Source: ZC4RG30 sp039932715
Lineage (GTDB): Bacteria > Pseudomonadota > Gammaproteobacteria > Steroidobacterales > Steroidobacteraceae
Assembly: GCA_039932715.1 (NCBI GenBank)
Contig: JBDTPN010000003.1
Location: 62,001 to 126,000, forward strand
Direction of reading: 5' to 3'
Length of the DNA stretch: 64,000 bases
Shown: piece by piece, positions 28,163 to 36,219 of the stretch
Layout of the letters: the number at the start of each line of letters is the position of its first letter
How positions within the stretch are numbered: the first letter of the stretch is position 1
Notes under the pieces: model-generated
Databases searched by the model: none
What the model was told of the DNA's origin: nothing
What the model saw: only the letters and a program-made list of their open reading frames with translations
Position numbers and translations under genes: made by a program

Positions 28163-28471
28163 ATGAAGAGCGTAGGAATGAAGATTGCCGCCCTGGCTGC
28201 TGTTGCAGCTCTGGTCGGTTGCACGGACCTGAAGCCGCTGCAGGCCCAGGTTGATGACCTGAAGTCGCAGGTTGGTCGTCTGTCGTCGGACTTGGCCGCC
28301 CACAAGGCGGACCGCACTGATGCAAACGCTGCTGCTGCTGCCGCTTCGGCTGCCGCTGCTGCGCAGGGCACTGCGAACCAGGCGCTGGCTGCAGCCCAGG
28401 CTGCACAGACTGGTGTCAATGACACCAATGAGAAGATTGACCGCATGTTCCAGCGGTCGGTTTCGAAGTAA
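28163..28471 (+). CDS. Alanine-zipper (Lpp-like) outer-membrane lipoprotein
   Basis: A 102-residue lipoprotein. The signal ends in a clear lipobox, ALVGC, so the mature protein starts at Cys (about residue 20). The rest is a helix of heptad type: LQAQVDDLKSQVGRLSSDLA followed by long Ala-rich stretches. The fold and size match the Lpp/OprI alanine-zipper group, which forms trimeric coiled coils anchored to the outer membrane; the usual C-terminal Lys is present (SVSK), so covalent peptidoglycan linkage is possible. ATG at 28163 follows GAGGA. A very strong terminator follows, suggesting high expression. Confidence 0.85.
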   Translation: MKSVGMKIAALAAVAALVGCTDLKPLQAQVDDLKSQVGRLSSDLAAHKADRTDANAAAAAASAAAAAQGTANQALAAAQAAQTGVNDTNEKIDRMFQRSVSK

Positions 28472-28492
28472 GCGCAAGCTTCAGCTTTGAGG

Positions 28493-28521
28493 AAAAACGC
28501 CGCGCTTAGCGCGGCGTTTTT
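28493..28521. terminator. Strong rho-independent terminator (bidirectional)
   Basis: A perfect 13-base stem (AAAAACGCCGCGC paired with its complement) and a 3-base loop TTA. With the A-run on one side and T-run on the other it can stop transcription from the lipoprotein gene on the plus strand and from fabH on the minus strand. Confidence 0.93.
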
Positions 28522-28563
28522 CTTTGTGCTTTGTGAAGTCGGCGGCGGGCTGTGCCCCGCGCG

Positions 28564-29529
28564 CTACATGCGAACCAGCGCGGCGCCCCAGGTCAATCCG
28601 CCACCAAACGCTTCAAGCAGCACCAGGTCGCCGGGCTTGATGCGTCCGTCACGAACACCCACATCAAGCGCCAGAGGTACCGACGCCGCGGATGTATTGC
28701 CATGGTCCTGCACCGTGACGATTACCCGTTCCATGGGCAGGTCAAGCTTGCGCGCCACTGCCTGGATGATGCGGATATTGGCCTGGTGGGGCACCAGCCA
28801 GTCGATATCGGATTTCTCGATGTGATTCCTGGCCAGCACTTCGTCAACAACCTTGCCCAGCATGTTGACTGCAATCTTGAAAACTTCGCGACCCGCCATG
28901 CGAATGACTGCCCGATTGTCCGAACCCGGCTCATAGCCCTTGGAGATGCCGCCCGTGCAATACAGCAGGTTCTGGTAAGAGCCGTCGGCATGCAGGTGCG
29001 TGGAAACCACACCCTGGGTCTCCGACGCTTCGAGCACCAGTGCGCCGGCACCGTCGGAAAACAGGATTGCAGTGGTGCGATCGGTGAAATCGGTAATGCG
29101 TGAAAGCGTTTCGCTGCCCACCACCAGGGCGCGCCTGGCTTCGCCCAGTCGGATGAACTTGTCGGCAATGGAAAGAGCGTAGATGAAGCTGCTGCAGGCA
29201 GCCTCGACGCTGAAGGCCGGCCCGCCGCTGCAGCCGAGGCGGTTCTGCAGCATGGCGCCGGCGTTGGGGAACACCAGATCTGGCGTGGTGGTGCCAAAGA
29301 CGATCAGGTCGATGTCGGTGGGCTGCAGGCCGGCCGCGGCAATGGCACGCCGCGCCGCATGCTCACCCATGTCAACGGTGGTCTCGCCGTCGGCCGCGTA
29401 ATGCCGACGTTCAATGCCCGTGCGATCACGGATCCATTGATCGGAGGTGTCCATGATCTTCTCCAGGTCCGTGTTGTGGACAACACGTTGGGGAAGATAA
29501 GACCCGGTTCCAATGATGCGCGCGTACAT
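28564..29529 (-). CDS. fabH: Beta-ketoacyl-ACP synthase III
   Basis: A 321-residue KAS III that starts fatty acid synthesis by condensing acetyl-CoA with malonyl-ACP. Active-site Cys lies in FSVEAACSSFIYAL (about residue 112); the His is in WLVPHQANIRI and the Asn in VQDHGNTSAASVPLAL. It begins MYARIIGTGSYLPQ. It lies directly after rpmF, only 14 bases away, without plsX between, and is followed by the terminator rather than by fabD. Confidence 0.96.
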   Translation of the reverse strand: MYARIIGTGSYLPQRVVHNTDLEKIMDTSDQWIRDRTGIERRHYAADGETTVDMGEHAARRAIAAAGLQPTDIDLIVFGTTTPDLVFPNAGAMLQNRLGCSGGPAFSVEAACSSFIYALSIADKFIRLGEARRALVVGSETLSRITDFTDRTTAILFSDGAGALVLEASETQGVVSTHLHADGSYQNLLYCTGGISKGYEPGSDNRAVIRMAGREVFKIAVNMLGKVVDEVLARNHIEKSDIDWLVPHQANIRIIQAVARKLDLPMERVIVTVQDHGNTSAASVPLALDVGVRDGRIKPGDLVLLEAFGGGLTWGAALVRM

Positions 29530-29543
29530 CCGCGCCGGACCGG

Positions 29544-29738
29544 TCAGTCCTGCTCGTCGGCGCCGGAACGCGGCTCGATCACGCGCTTGCCGCGATAGAA
29601 CCCATCGGGAGTAATGCGATGACGCAGGTGCGTCTCGCCCGACTGCGGATCGACCGACAGGGCAGGCCCGGCGACCGCGTCATGTGAGCGGTGCATTCCG
29701 CGCTTGGAGGGAGTCTTGCGACTCTTTTGAACTGGCAT
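29544..29738 (-). CDS. rpmF: 50S ribosomal protein L32
   Basis: A 64-residue L32 starting MPVQKSRKTPSKRGMHRSHD, the usual opening. The zinc-ribbon cysteines of some bacterial L32 proteins are absent, as in the zinc-independent form. It lies 28 bases downstream of yceD and 14 upstream of fabH, the classic yceD-rpmF arrangement. Confidence 0.95.
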   Translation of the reverse strand: MPVQKSRKTPSKRGMHRSHDAVAGPALSVDPQSGETHLRHRITPDGFYRGKRVIEPRSGADEQD

Positions 29739-29766
29739 TCTTGCGATCTCCTCAACTCTGTCTCGA

Positions 29767-30273
29767 TCAATCCGGCTTCATCATCCTGCCCAGATCCGCC
29801 AACGGCCTGAGTGCAGGTTCAACACTTTCTTCCTGGGCTGCGCCGGATTCGTCCGGGCACTGCCCCTGAGCATGGCGGGGCGCACCCGGCATGGCCAGCA
29901 ACAATTCTTCTTCGACCAGGTCGGCGAGCCGCATCCGGCCTTCCGGTGCCAGCGCCACCTCCAGCTCGGGCGGCACTGCATCGACCTCGCTTTCGGCCGC
30001 CAGCAGTGCGACGCGGGACTGGCTGCTGATGGGCAGCGACATGATCCCGAGACAACGCTGGCAGCGCACTTGCGGTCGCGCCTCAACCATCACATCCGCA
30101 ATGATGCGACCCTGCACACGGGAGAATGCGATTCTTCCCGTCGCCATGCCCTCATTATTGACGAGCAGTGGGGCCAGACGCGCGAGCTTCGCAAGCGGCA
30201 CAGCCAGTTCCACTTGCCGTTCATCATCGGCCTGAACCGCGACATCGCACAGTTTCGAGCCGTCCTGGGGCAT
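29767..30273 (-). CDS. yceD: YceD family protein (DUF177)
   Basis: About 168 residues from ATG at 30273; TTG at 30306 or GTG at 30297 would extend it by 11 or 8. The CxxC-containing segment VRCQRCLGIMSLPISSQSRV and the acidic DLVEEELLLAMPGAPRH are typical of DUF177. In E. coli YceD affects 23S rRNA accumulation, and plant homologues act in 23S rRNA maturation. It is in operon with rpmF and divergent from yceF. Confidence 0.85.
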   Translation of the reverse strand: MPQDGSKLCDVAVQADDERQVELAVPLAKLARLAPLLVNNEGMATGRIAFSRVQGRIIADVMVEARPQVRCQRCLGIMSLPISSQSRVALLAAESEVDAVPPELEVALAPEGRMRLADLVEEELLLAMPGAPRHAQGQCPDESGAAQEESVEPALRPLADLGRMMKPD

Positions 30274-30341
30274 GGGGCGCGTATCATAGGTATGCACCCC
30301 TTCCAAGTCAAAGACTTGAGTGCGTTTTGGATACGCCGCCC

Positions 30342-30920
30342 ATGCCTGCTATTGCCCTGATCCTGGCCTCCACTTCGCCGCACCGCAGGACCCTGCTGCA
30401 GCGCCTGGGCCTGCCGTTCACCTGTGTTGCCCCACAGGTGGATGAGCAGCTGCTAACCGGCGAGCTGCCAGGACATAGGGCACTGCGCCTGGCCAGGGCC
30501 AAGGCCATTGCGGTGGCCCGCTTGCATCCCGGCGCCATCGTGATTGGCAGCGACCAGGTGGCAAGCACCAATCAGGCCGGGATATTGCGCAAACCCGGTG
30601 ACCGTGAAACCTGCCGGCGACAGCTGCTGGCCATGTCCGGCACTGCGGCGCGGTTTGATACCGGCGTGGCCGTCGCACGTGACGCCGCCCTGATTGCGCA
30701 CCTCGAAACCACCGTGGTGCATTTTCGCAATCTGCAGTTGAGTGAAATCGATTCCTACATGGACCGCGAACCGTCGTTCGACTGCGCGGGAGGATTCAAG
30801 TGCGAGGGCCTTGGCGTGAGCCTTTTCGAGGCGATCGAATCGCGCGACCCGACGGCGCTGATCGGCCTTCCGCTGATCCATGTTTGCGCTGCCTTGCGCG
30901 AAATCGGGTTGAAGGTTTAG
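30342..30920 (+). CDS. yceF: Maf-family nucleotide pyrophosphatase (YceF, 7-methyl-GTP type)
   Basis: A 192-residue Maf protein. It starts MPAIALILASTSPHRRTLLQ; the family motifs are IVIGSDQVAS, FDTGVAVARD and the C-terminal DPTALIGLPLIHV. The family hydrolyses modified or non-canonical nucleotides; the YceF subgroup prefers 7-methyl-GTP, and the place between rluC and yceD matches E. coli yceF. The last 125 bases overlap the 3' end of rluC on the other strand. Confidence 0.92.
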   Translation: MPAIALILASTSPHRRTLLQRLGLPFTCVAPQVDEQLLTGELPGHRALRLARAKAIAVARLHPGAIVIGSDQVASTNQAGILRKPGDRETCRRQLLAMSGTAARFDTGVAVARDAALIAHLETTVVHFRNLQLSEIDSYMDREPSFDCAGGFKCEGLGVSLFEAIESRDPTALIGLPLIHVCAALREIGLKV

Positions 30921-31971
30921 GCGCGGGTTCGGTTCGCGATTGCACTATTGTTGGCCGGGGCTTCGTGCCTGATGGCTTGAGTCTGCCGGCCCTAGCAGTG
31001 AGTGCATCCAGCACGCCGCGCAGCGCGTCGGGCAATGGCGCGCTGATGCTCATCGCGACGTGCCGCTCCGGATCCTCGAAGCTCACACTGTGCGCATGCA
31101 GGAACAGGCGTCGCAGGCCAAACGCGCGCAACTGGTCGTTGAACTCTTCATCACCGTATTTTTCGTCGCCGGCCACCACGTGGCCTGCATACGCCGCGTG
31201 CACGCGAATCTGGTGCGTGCGTCCGGTCAACAGTCGCGCTTCGAGCAATGTGGCCAGCTGGCCGAAGAACTGCACCACGCGAAACTCGGTGGCCGAGGGC
31301 TTGCCGCCGGCTTCAACTTTCACCGTGCGTTCGCCACCCACGCGCAGGTCGGTGCGCAGCGGCGCTTCAATCAACTTCTTGCCCAGCTCCCACTTGCCGC
31401 GCACCAGCACCAGGTAGCGCTTGTCGAAAGCATCTTCGCGCAGCATTGCGTGCATGCTGCGCAGCGTGGAGCGGCGGCGCGCGATCATCAGGCAACCGCT
31501 GGTATCGCGATCCAGTCGATGCACCAGTTCGAGCGGTTCGTCCGGGCGCGCGGAGCGCAATGCCTCGATGACCCCCGCACTGATGCCGCTGCCGCCATGC
31601 ACTGCAACCCCCGCGGGCTTGTCGATCACCAGCAGCCGCTCGTCCTCGAACAGCACCGAGGCGTTGAGCTTCTCGAGCAGTGCATTGGAAACCCGCGGCG
31701 CTGCATCGGGTGTCAGGGAGGGCGGCGCCTCGAGGCGCACCGGTGGCACACGCAGCACGTCACCAGACTTGATGCGCGCTTCGCCGCTGACGCGCTTGCC
31801 GTTGACCCGGACTTCCCCACGCCGCAGCAGTCGGAACAGCCGCGTATGGGGAACTCCAGGCAGCAGGCGGGCCAGGACGCGATCCACCCGCTGCCCGGCC
31901 TCCTCCTCCCCCATGGTCTCGGTACGGACGGCAGTGCGGGCTTCTGGCGTGGTTTGCGGCTCAGTACTCAT
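30796..31971 (-). CDS. rluC: 23S rRNA pseudouridine synthase RluC
   Basis: A 391-residue RluA-family enzyme (E. coli RluC: 319) that modifies 23S rRNA at three U residues. It has an S4 RNA-binding domain at the N-terminus (RLFRLLRRGEVRVNGKRVSG), the catalytic loop VHRLDRDTSGCLMIAR and the LLTGRTHQIRVHAA motif. The ATG at 31971 (MSTEPQTTPEA) was chosen over one 15 codons upstream. The final ~60 residues are a basic, low-complexity tail, and the last 41 or so are encoded opposite the conserved end of yceF. Confidence 0.92.
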   Translation of the reverse strand: MSTEPQTTPEARTAVRTETMGEEEAGQRVDRVLARLLPGVPHTRLFRLLRRGEVRVNGKRVSGEARIKSGDVLRVPPVRLEAPPSLTPDAAPRVSNALLEKLNASVLFEDERLLVIDKPAGVAVHGGSGISAGVIEALRSARPDEPLELVHRLDRDTSGCLMIARRRSTLRSMHAMLREDAFDKRYLVLVRGKWELGKKLIEAPLRTDLRVGGERTVKVEAGGKPSATEFRVVQFFGQLATLLEARLLTGRTHQIRVHAAYAGHVVAGDEKYGDEEFNDQLRAFGLRRLFLHAHSVSFEDPERHVAMSISAPLPDALRGVLDALTARAGRLKPSGTKPRPTIVQSRTEPAPKPSTRFRARQRKHGSAEGRSAPSGRAIRSPRKGSRQGPRT

Positions 31972-31979
31972 GTAAATCT

Positions 31980-32007
31980 TTGTTTTGCAAGCGTCTGCGA
32001 GTATACT
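31980..32007 (+). promoter_or_regulatory. Likely rne promoter
   Basis: TTGTTT (31980-31985), a 16-base spacer and TATACT (32002-32007), just upstream of the divergent rluC start. Transcription from here would leave a leader of about 335 bases before the rne ATG, similar to the 361-base leader of E. coli rne. Confidence 0.55.
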
Positions 32008-32014
32008 GCGGGTC

Positions 32015-32350
32015 ACGTGTCCCTACCGAAGCGGCACGGAACATTGCGGCACACCAGCCGCAGACTTAAGTGGCAGGCCAGGGGTGGATTGCTCCAGTGA
32101 CCAAACCCCGCTCCGACGGAGCGTGAGGGTCGGCGAGCACACCTGCGGTCGGCAGTGGTAAAGGATTGCGGCGTCCCGTGTCAGCGGGACGACAGGTTCG
32201 TTCAAACAGTGTACGTAACAATCCACGCTCTTCTGGCCAGTCTCCTGGCGCAGCTTGAAGCGTTCTTCTGCCTTTCCAGGTTTCCTGGAGCACTCGCGTT
32301 CGCGCGTGCTTCCCCCTCGCCCGCCACTCAACTCCAATTGAGTGGATTAA
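32015..32350 (+). promoter_or_regulatory. Long structured rne 5' leader
   Basis: No gene is seen here. Several hairpins can form: TGCGGC/GCCGCA (32045-32062), CGCTCC/GGAGCG with a GAC loop (32109-32123), GTCCCG/CGGGAC (32173-32190) and TCCAGG/CCTGGA (32275-32289). In E. coli the rne leader folds into hairpins through which RNase E senses and cleaves its own mRNA; the same role is inferred here from position and structure only. Confidence 0.6.
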
Positions 32351-34870
32351 ATGAAACGATTACTAGTCAATGCAACCCAGCAGGAAGAACTGCGCGTTGC
32401 GCTCGTCGACGGACAGAAGCTGTACGACCTCAGCATCGATATTTCCTCGCGGGAACAGAAAAAAGCCAATATCTATAAAGCCCGGATCGCGCGCATCGAG
32501 CCTTCGCTCGAAGCGGTGTTTGTCGATTACGGCTCGGAGCGCCACGGCTTTCTGCCGCTGAAGGAAATCTCCAAGGAGTTTTTCCGCGACGGCCAGCCAC
32601 AAGGCAACCGTGGCATCCGCGAAATCCTGTCCGAAGGTCAGGAGATCGTGGTGCAGGTCGAGAAGGAGGAGCGCGGCAACAAGGGCGCGGCCCTGACCAC
32701 GTTCATCAGCCTCGCCGGACGCTTCCTGGTACTGATGCCCAACTCCCCGCGCGCCGGCGGCGTATCGCGCCGCATCGAGGGGGAAGACCGCGACCAGATG
32801 CGCGAAACCATGGCGCAGCTCAACATCCCCGATGGCATGGGGGCCATCATCCGCACCGCCGGTGTCGGACGCAGTGCCGAAGAATTGCAGTGGGATCTGG
32901 ACAACCTGCGAACGCAGTGGGAAGCCATTGCGGCCGGCATCCAGTCCCGCCCCGCCCCCTTCCTGGTTTACCAGGAAAGTGACGCTGTTACGCGCGCCAT
33001 GCGCGACTACCTCGGCGATGACATCGGGGAGATCCTGGTTGATGACGCCGCGGCGTTCCAGAAGGCGCAGGAATACATGCAGCGCTTCATGCCGCCCGAG
33101 GCACAGCGCCGGCTCAAGCAGCACACTGAAGACACACCGCTGTTCACGCGTTTCCAGATCGAGAGCCAGATCGAATCCGCGTATGCGCACAAGGTACAGC
33201 TGCCTTCGGGCGGCAGCCTGGTGATCGACCATACCGAAGCGCTGGTTTCCATCGACATCAACTCGGCGCGCAGCACGCGCGGCTCGGACATCGAAGCCAC
33301 CGCGTTCAACACCAACCTCGAGGCTGCGGACGAAATCGCCCGCCAGCTGCGGGTGCGTGACATCGGCGGACTGATCGTCATCGACTTCATCGACATGGAG
33401 TCCACCAAGAACCAGCGCGACGTGGAAGATCGCCTGCGTGACGCCATGAAGGCGGATCGTGCGCGCATCCAGATCGGACGCCTGTCACGCTTCGGCTTGC
33501 TGGAGATGTCGCGGCAACGCCTGCGCCCTTCGCTGAGCGAGTCCAGTCACCTCACCTGCCCGCGTTGCCTTGGCATTGGCAGCATCCGCAGCGTCGAGTC
33601 GCTGGCACTTTCCATCCTGCGCCTGACCGGCGAGGAAGCGCGCAAGGAGCGCACTGCGCGCCTGGTACTGATGGTGCCGGTGCCGGTGGCCACTTACCTG
33701 ATGAACGAAAAGCGCTCTACGTTGCGCAGCATCGAGGAGAAGTGCGGTATCGAACTGATCCTGGTGCCCAACGAGAACATCGAGACTCCGGAATTCTCCA
33801 TCCGGCGCGTGCGCGCCGAGGAACTGGGTCTGGCAGAAAACACCCAATCCAGCTACCGGATGCCGACGGCCCCCGACGCGCCCGACGTGACGGCGCTGCA
33901 ACCCAAGAAGCCGGCGGCGGCAGCGGCCGCGGTGGCAACACTGTTACCTACAGATCCGGCTCCTGTGCCGCCCCCTGTTGTGGCGCGCGTCGAAGAGGTT
34001 CGACCTGCTGCCACGGGTGGCTTCTGGGCAATGGTCAAGAGCTGGTTTGGCAACGATGCTGCGCCCGCGCAAGCACCCATCCAGTCACGCAGCGCCTCCA
34101 GCGGCGAGCGCCATCGCAGCAATGATCGCAGTCGCAGCGGCAGTTCCAGAAGTGGCAGTGCTCGTGGTGGTGAACGCCAGGATCGCGGCGGCAAGGGACG
34201 CACCCGGCACGGCGGCAGCGAAGGCGGCGAGCGCGCCGAACGCGGACGCCCGGATCGTGGCCCGCGCAGTGGTCCGCGCGACGGCGAGCGCCCAGCTCGT
34301 GATGGTGAGCGTCCAGCCCGGGATACCGAGCGTGTAGGTCGTGATGCCCCGCGCAACCGCGATCGTGATGCGGGCCCGCGTGCTGAGGGTCAGCAGCGCC
34401 GCGCTGCGCCGCATGCTGCACCACCGGCCGCGCTGCATACCGAGCCAGCACCGCAAGCTGATTCCGCAGCGCCAATGAACGGCGGGCAAGGGCAAGTAGA
34501 CGCCAGTGCTCCACGTGCCGAGGGACAGCGTGCAGATGGCGAGAAGCGTTCACGGCGCGGTGGTCGCCGTCGTCGCGGTCGCGGTGGCTCACATCGCGGC
34601 GATGTGGCCGGCGGCGAGAATGGCGGTGAGTCCATGCCAGGCACTCCGGAGTCGGGTGCATCCTCTGCGATGAATGGCAACGAAGGCTTCAGTCTGCAGC
34701 ACAGTGCGGGGCCGTCGGATTCGCACGGGGAATCGGTGCAGCAGGAGCGAGTGCACCGCGAAGCCCCGGCGGCGCTGGCTCCGCCCAACATGGAAGCTCG
34801 TCCAGCAGTGGTCTGGTCGTCGGCAACTGCGCCGTCAGCGCCCGACCTGCGCAGCGATCGAGAGGAATAG
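32351..34870 (+). CDS. rne: Ribonuclease E
   Basis: An 839-residue endoribonuclease, the core of the RNA degradosome. The catalytic half has an S1 domain (residues ~35-120), metal-binding Asp302 (VSIDINSARSTRG) and Asp345 (IVIDFIDMES), matching E. coli D303 and D346, and the Zn-link CPRCLGIGS. The C-terminal third (from ~500) is disordered, Arg/Gly-rich and repetitive (for example GERPARDGERPARD), as in RNA- and partner-binding regions, but shorter than in E. coli (1061 in total). Divergent from rluC. Confidence 0.95.
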   Translation: MKRLLVNATQQEELRVALVDGQKLYDLSIDISSREQKKANIYKARIARIEPSLEAVFVDYGSERHGFLPLKEISKEFFRDGQPQGNRGIREILSEGQEIVVQVEKEERGNKGAALTTFISLAGRFLVLMPNSPRAGGVSRRIEGEDRDQMRETMAQLNIPDGMGAIIRTAGVGRSAEELQWDLDNLRTQWEAIAAGIQSRPAPFLVYQESDAVTRAMRDYLGDDIGEILVDDAAAFQKAQEYMQRFMPPEAQRRLKQHTEDTPLFTRFQIESQIESAYAHKVQLPSGGSLVIDHTEALVSIDINSARSTRGSDIEATAFNTNLEAADEIARQLRVRDIGGLIVIDFIDMESTKNQRDVEDRLRDAMKADRARIQIGRLSRFGLLEMSRQRLRPSLSESSHLTCPRCLGIGSIRSVESLALSILRLTGEEARKERTARLVLMVPVPVATYLMNEKRSTLRSIEEKCGIELILVPNENIETPEFSIRRVRAEELGLAENTQSSYRMPTAPDAPDVTALQPKKPAAAAAAVATLLPTDPAPVPPPVVARVEEVRPAATGGFWAMVKSWFGNDAAPAQAPIQSRSASSGERHRSNDRSRSGSSRSGSARGGERQDRGGKGRTRHGGSEGGERAERGRPDRGPRSGPRDGERPARDGERPARDTERVGRDAPRNRDRDAGPRAEGQQRRAAPHAAPPAALHTEPAPQADSAAPMNGGQGQVDASAPRAEGQRADGEKRSRRGGRRRRGRGGSHRGDVAGGENGGESMPGTPESGASSAMNGNEGFSLQHSAGPSDSHGESVQQERVHREAPAALAPPNMEARPAVVWSSATAPSAPDLRSDREE

Positions 34871-35308
34871 CGATCGGCAACCCTGCTCGGCCAGATTGAG
34901 CACGGTTTCAAACCCTTCCGGACCACCATAGTAGGGGTCCGGAACGGCAATCAATTCCAGTTGCGGCGCATACGAGAGAAACAGCCGTGCGCGGTCACGG
35001 CGCCTGGCCGGCGCGAGGGATTGCATTTCCTCAAGGTCCTGTTCATCCATTGCCAGCAGTAGATCGAAATGCTCGAAGTCGGCGCGCGACACCTGTCGTG
35101 CACGCAGTGTTGAGAGGTCATAGCCGCGAAGCGCGGCGGCTCGCTGCGTGCGCGGGTCGGGTGCATCGCCAATGTGGTACGAAGCGGTGCCGGCGGAATC
35201 TAAAACCAGCGCAAGATCCGGAAATTCAGCCCGGGCCAGCTGTCTTGCCACACCTTCCACCGTGGGAGACCGACATATGTTCCCCAGGCAGACGAACAGG
35301 ATTTTCAC
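34835..35308 (-). CDS. Low-molecular-weight protein-tyrosine phosphatase
   Basis: A 157-residue LMW-PTP. The phosphate-binding loop VCLGNICRSP (C-x5-R-S) is at residues 6-15 and the catalytic Asp is in the C-terminal DPYYGG. Such enzymes dephosphorylate tyrosine kinases, arginine phosphate or polysaccharide regulators; no partner kinase (Wzc-like) is in the window. The 3' end overlaps that of rne by 36 bases, and the start overlaps the stop of the amidase gene. Confidence 0.92.
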   Translation of the reverse strand: MKILFVCLGNICRSPTVEGVARQLARAEFPDLALVLDSAGTASYHIGDAPDPRTQRAAALRGYDLSTLRARQVSRADFEHFDLLLAMDEQDLEEMQSLAPARRRDRARLFLSYAPQLELIAVPDPYYGGPEGFETVLNLAEQGCRSLFLSIAAQVGR

Positions 35309-36219
35309 CCGCTGCCATCAAGTGACAGCAATGGCCCGTAAAGATCGGGCCGACGATCCCGAAACACAAACCAGTTGTCGCGCAGCTCGGCAGCGGCAGC
35401 GAGATCAAATTCGGCCAGTAATATTGCCGATTCGTCTTCCCCCGCCTCGGCGATTTTCGCCCCCAGCTGGTCGGCAATGAACGACGAACCATAGAAGCGG
35501 ATGAATAGATCATCGGGTTGCTGCAATGATCGTTCGACACCGTATCGATTGGACGCCAGCAGTGGGATGAGGTTCGCCGCAGCGTGGCCCTGCTGCGTGC
35601 GCTGCCAATGGTCGCGCGAATTCACCGGCAATGCCGGTGGCGGCTCGGTGCCGATGGCTGTGGGGTACATCAGCAGTTCTGCTCCCTGCAGGGCCATCAC
35701 ACGCGCGCACTCCGGGAACCACTGGTCCCAGCAGATGCCGACGCCGATGCGTCCGAAGCGTGTGTCCCAAACACGAAACCCGGTATCCCCAGGACTGAAA
35801 TAAGTTTTCTCCTGGTAACCGGCGCCGTTGGGAATATGTGCCTTGCGGTAGATTCCCAGCACCTCGCCATCCGCATCGACAATCGCCACCGAATTGAAAC
35901 AGGTCTGGCCACTGCGTTCGAAAAAGCTTACCGGTAACACCACGCCCAGTTCGCGTGCCACCCGCGCCATGATCGCCACGGCACGGTTTTCCTGCAGTGT
36001 CGTTGCCAACCGTAGATGCCGTGAATCCTGCTCGATGCAGAAGTAAGGTGTTTCGAACAGCTCCTGCAGCAGGATGACTTGCGCCCCGTCGCCAGCGGCA
36101 CGTCGCACCAGCGCCTCGGCCTGGGCAAGATTTTCGTCAAGATTCCAGCTGCATGCGAATTGCGTCGCTGCCACGGTCACCTTGCGCGCGACGCGCTGCA
36201 AATGCGGCGCCTGCGTCAA
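35305..36219 (-). CDS. aguB: Carbon-nitrogen hydrolase, N-carbamoylputrescine amidase-like
   Basis: About 304 residues of the nitrilase superfamily. The Glu-Lys-Cys triad is visible: LLQELFETPYF, GIYRKAHIPNG and VGICWDQWFPE. The phrase AGYQEKTYFSPGDTGF and the overall length fit AguB, which makes putrescine from N-carbamoylputrescine. The matching agmatine deiminase gene aguA is not adjacent. The TTG at 36219 overlaps the upstream stop (TTGA) and is preferred; a GTG at 36180 is the alternative. Confidence 0.82.
   Translation of the reverse strand: MTQAPHLQRVARKVTVAATQFACSWNLDENLAQAEALVRRAAGDGAQVILLQELFETPYFCIEQDSRHLRLATTLQENRAVAIMARVARELGVVLPVSFFERSGQTCFNSVAIVDADGEVLGIYRKAHIPNGAGYQEKTYFSPGDTGFRVWDTRFGRIGVGICWDQWFPECARVMALQGAELLMYPTAIGTEPPPALPVNSRDHWQRTQQGHAAANLIPLLASNRYGVERSLQQPDDLFIRFYGSSFIADQLGAKIAEAGEDESAILLAEFDLAAAAELRDNWFVFRDRRPDLYGPLLSLDGSG

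Noticed and set aside
34280..34360. Short direct repeats as a possible CRISPR or mobile repeat
   Set aside because: They are in-frame repeats coding the GERPARD-type segment of the RNase E tail; no spacer pattern.
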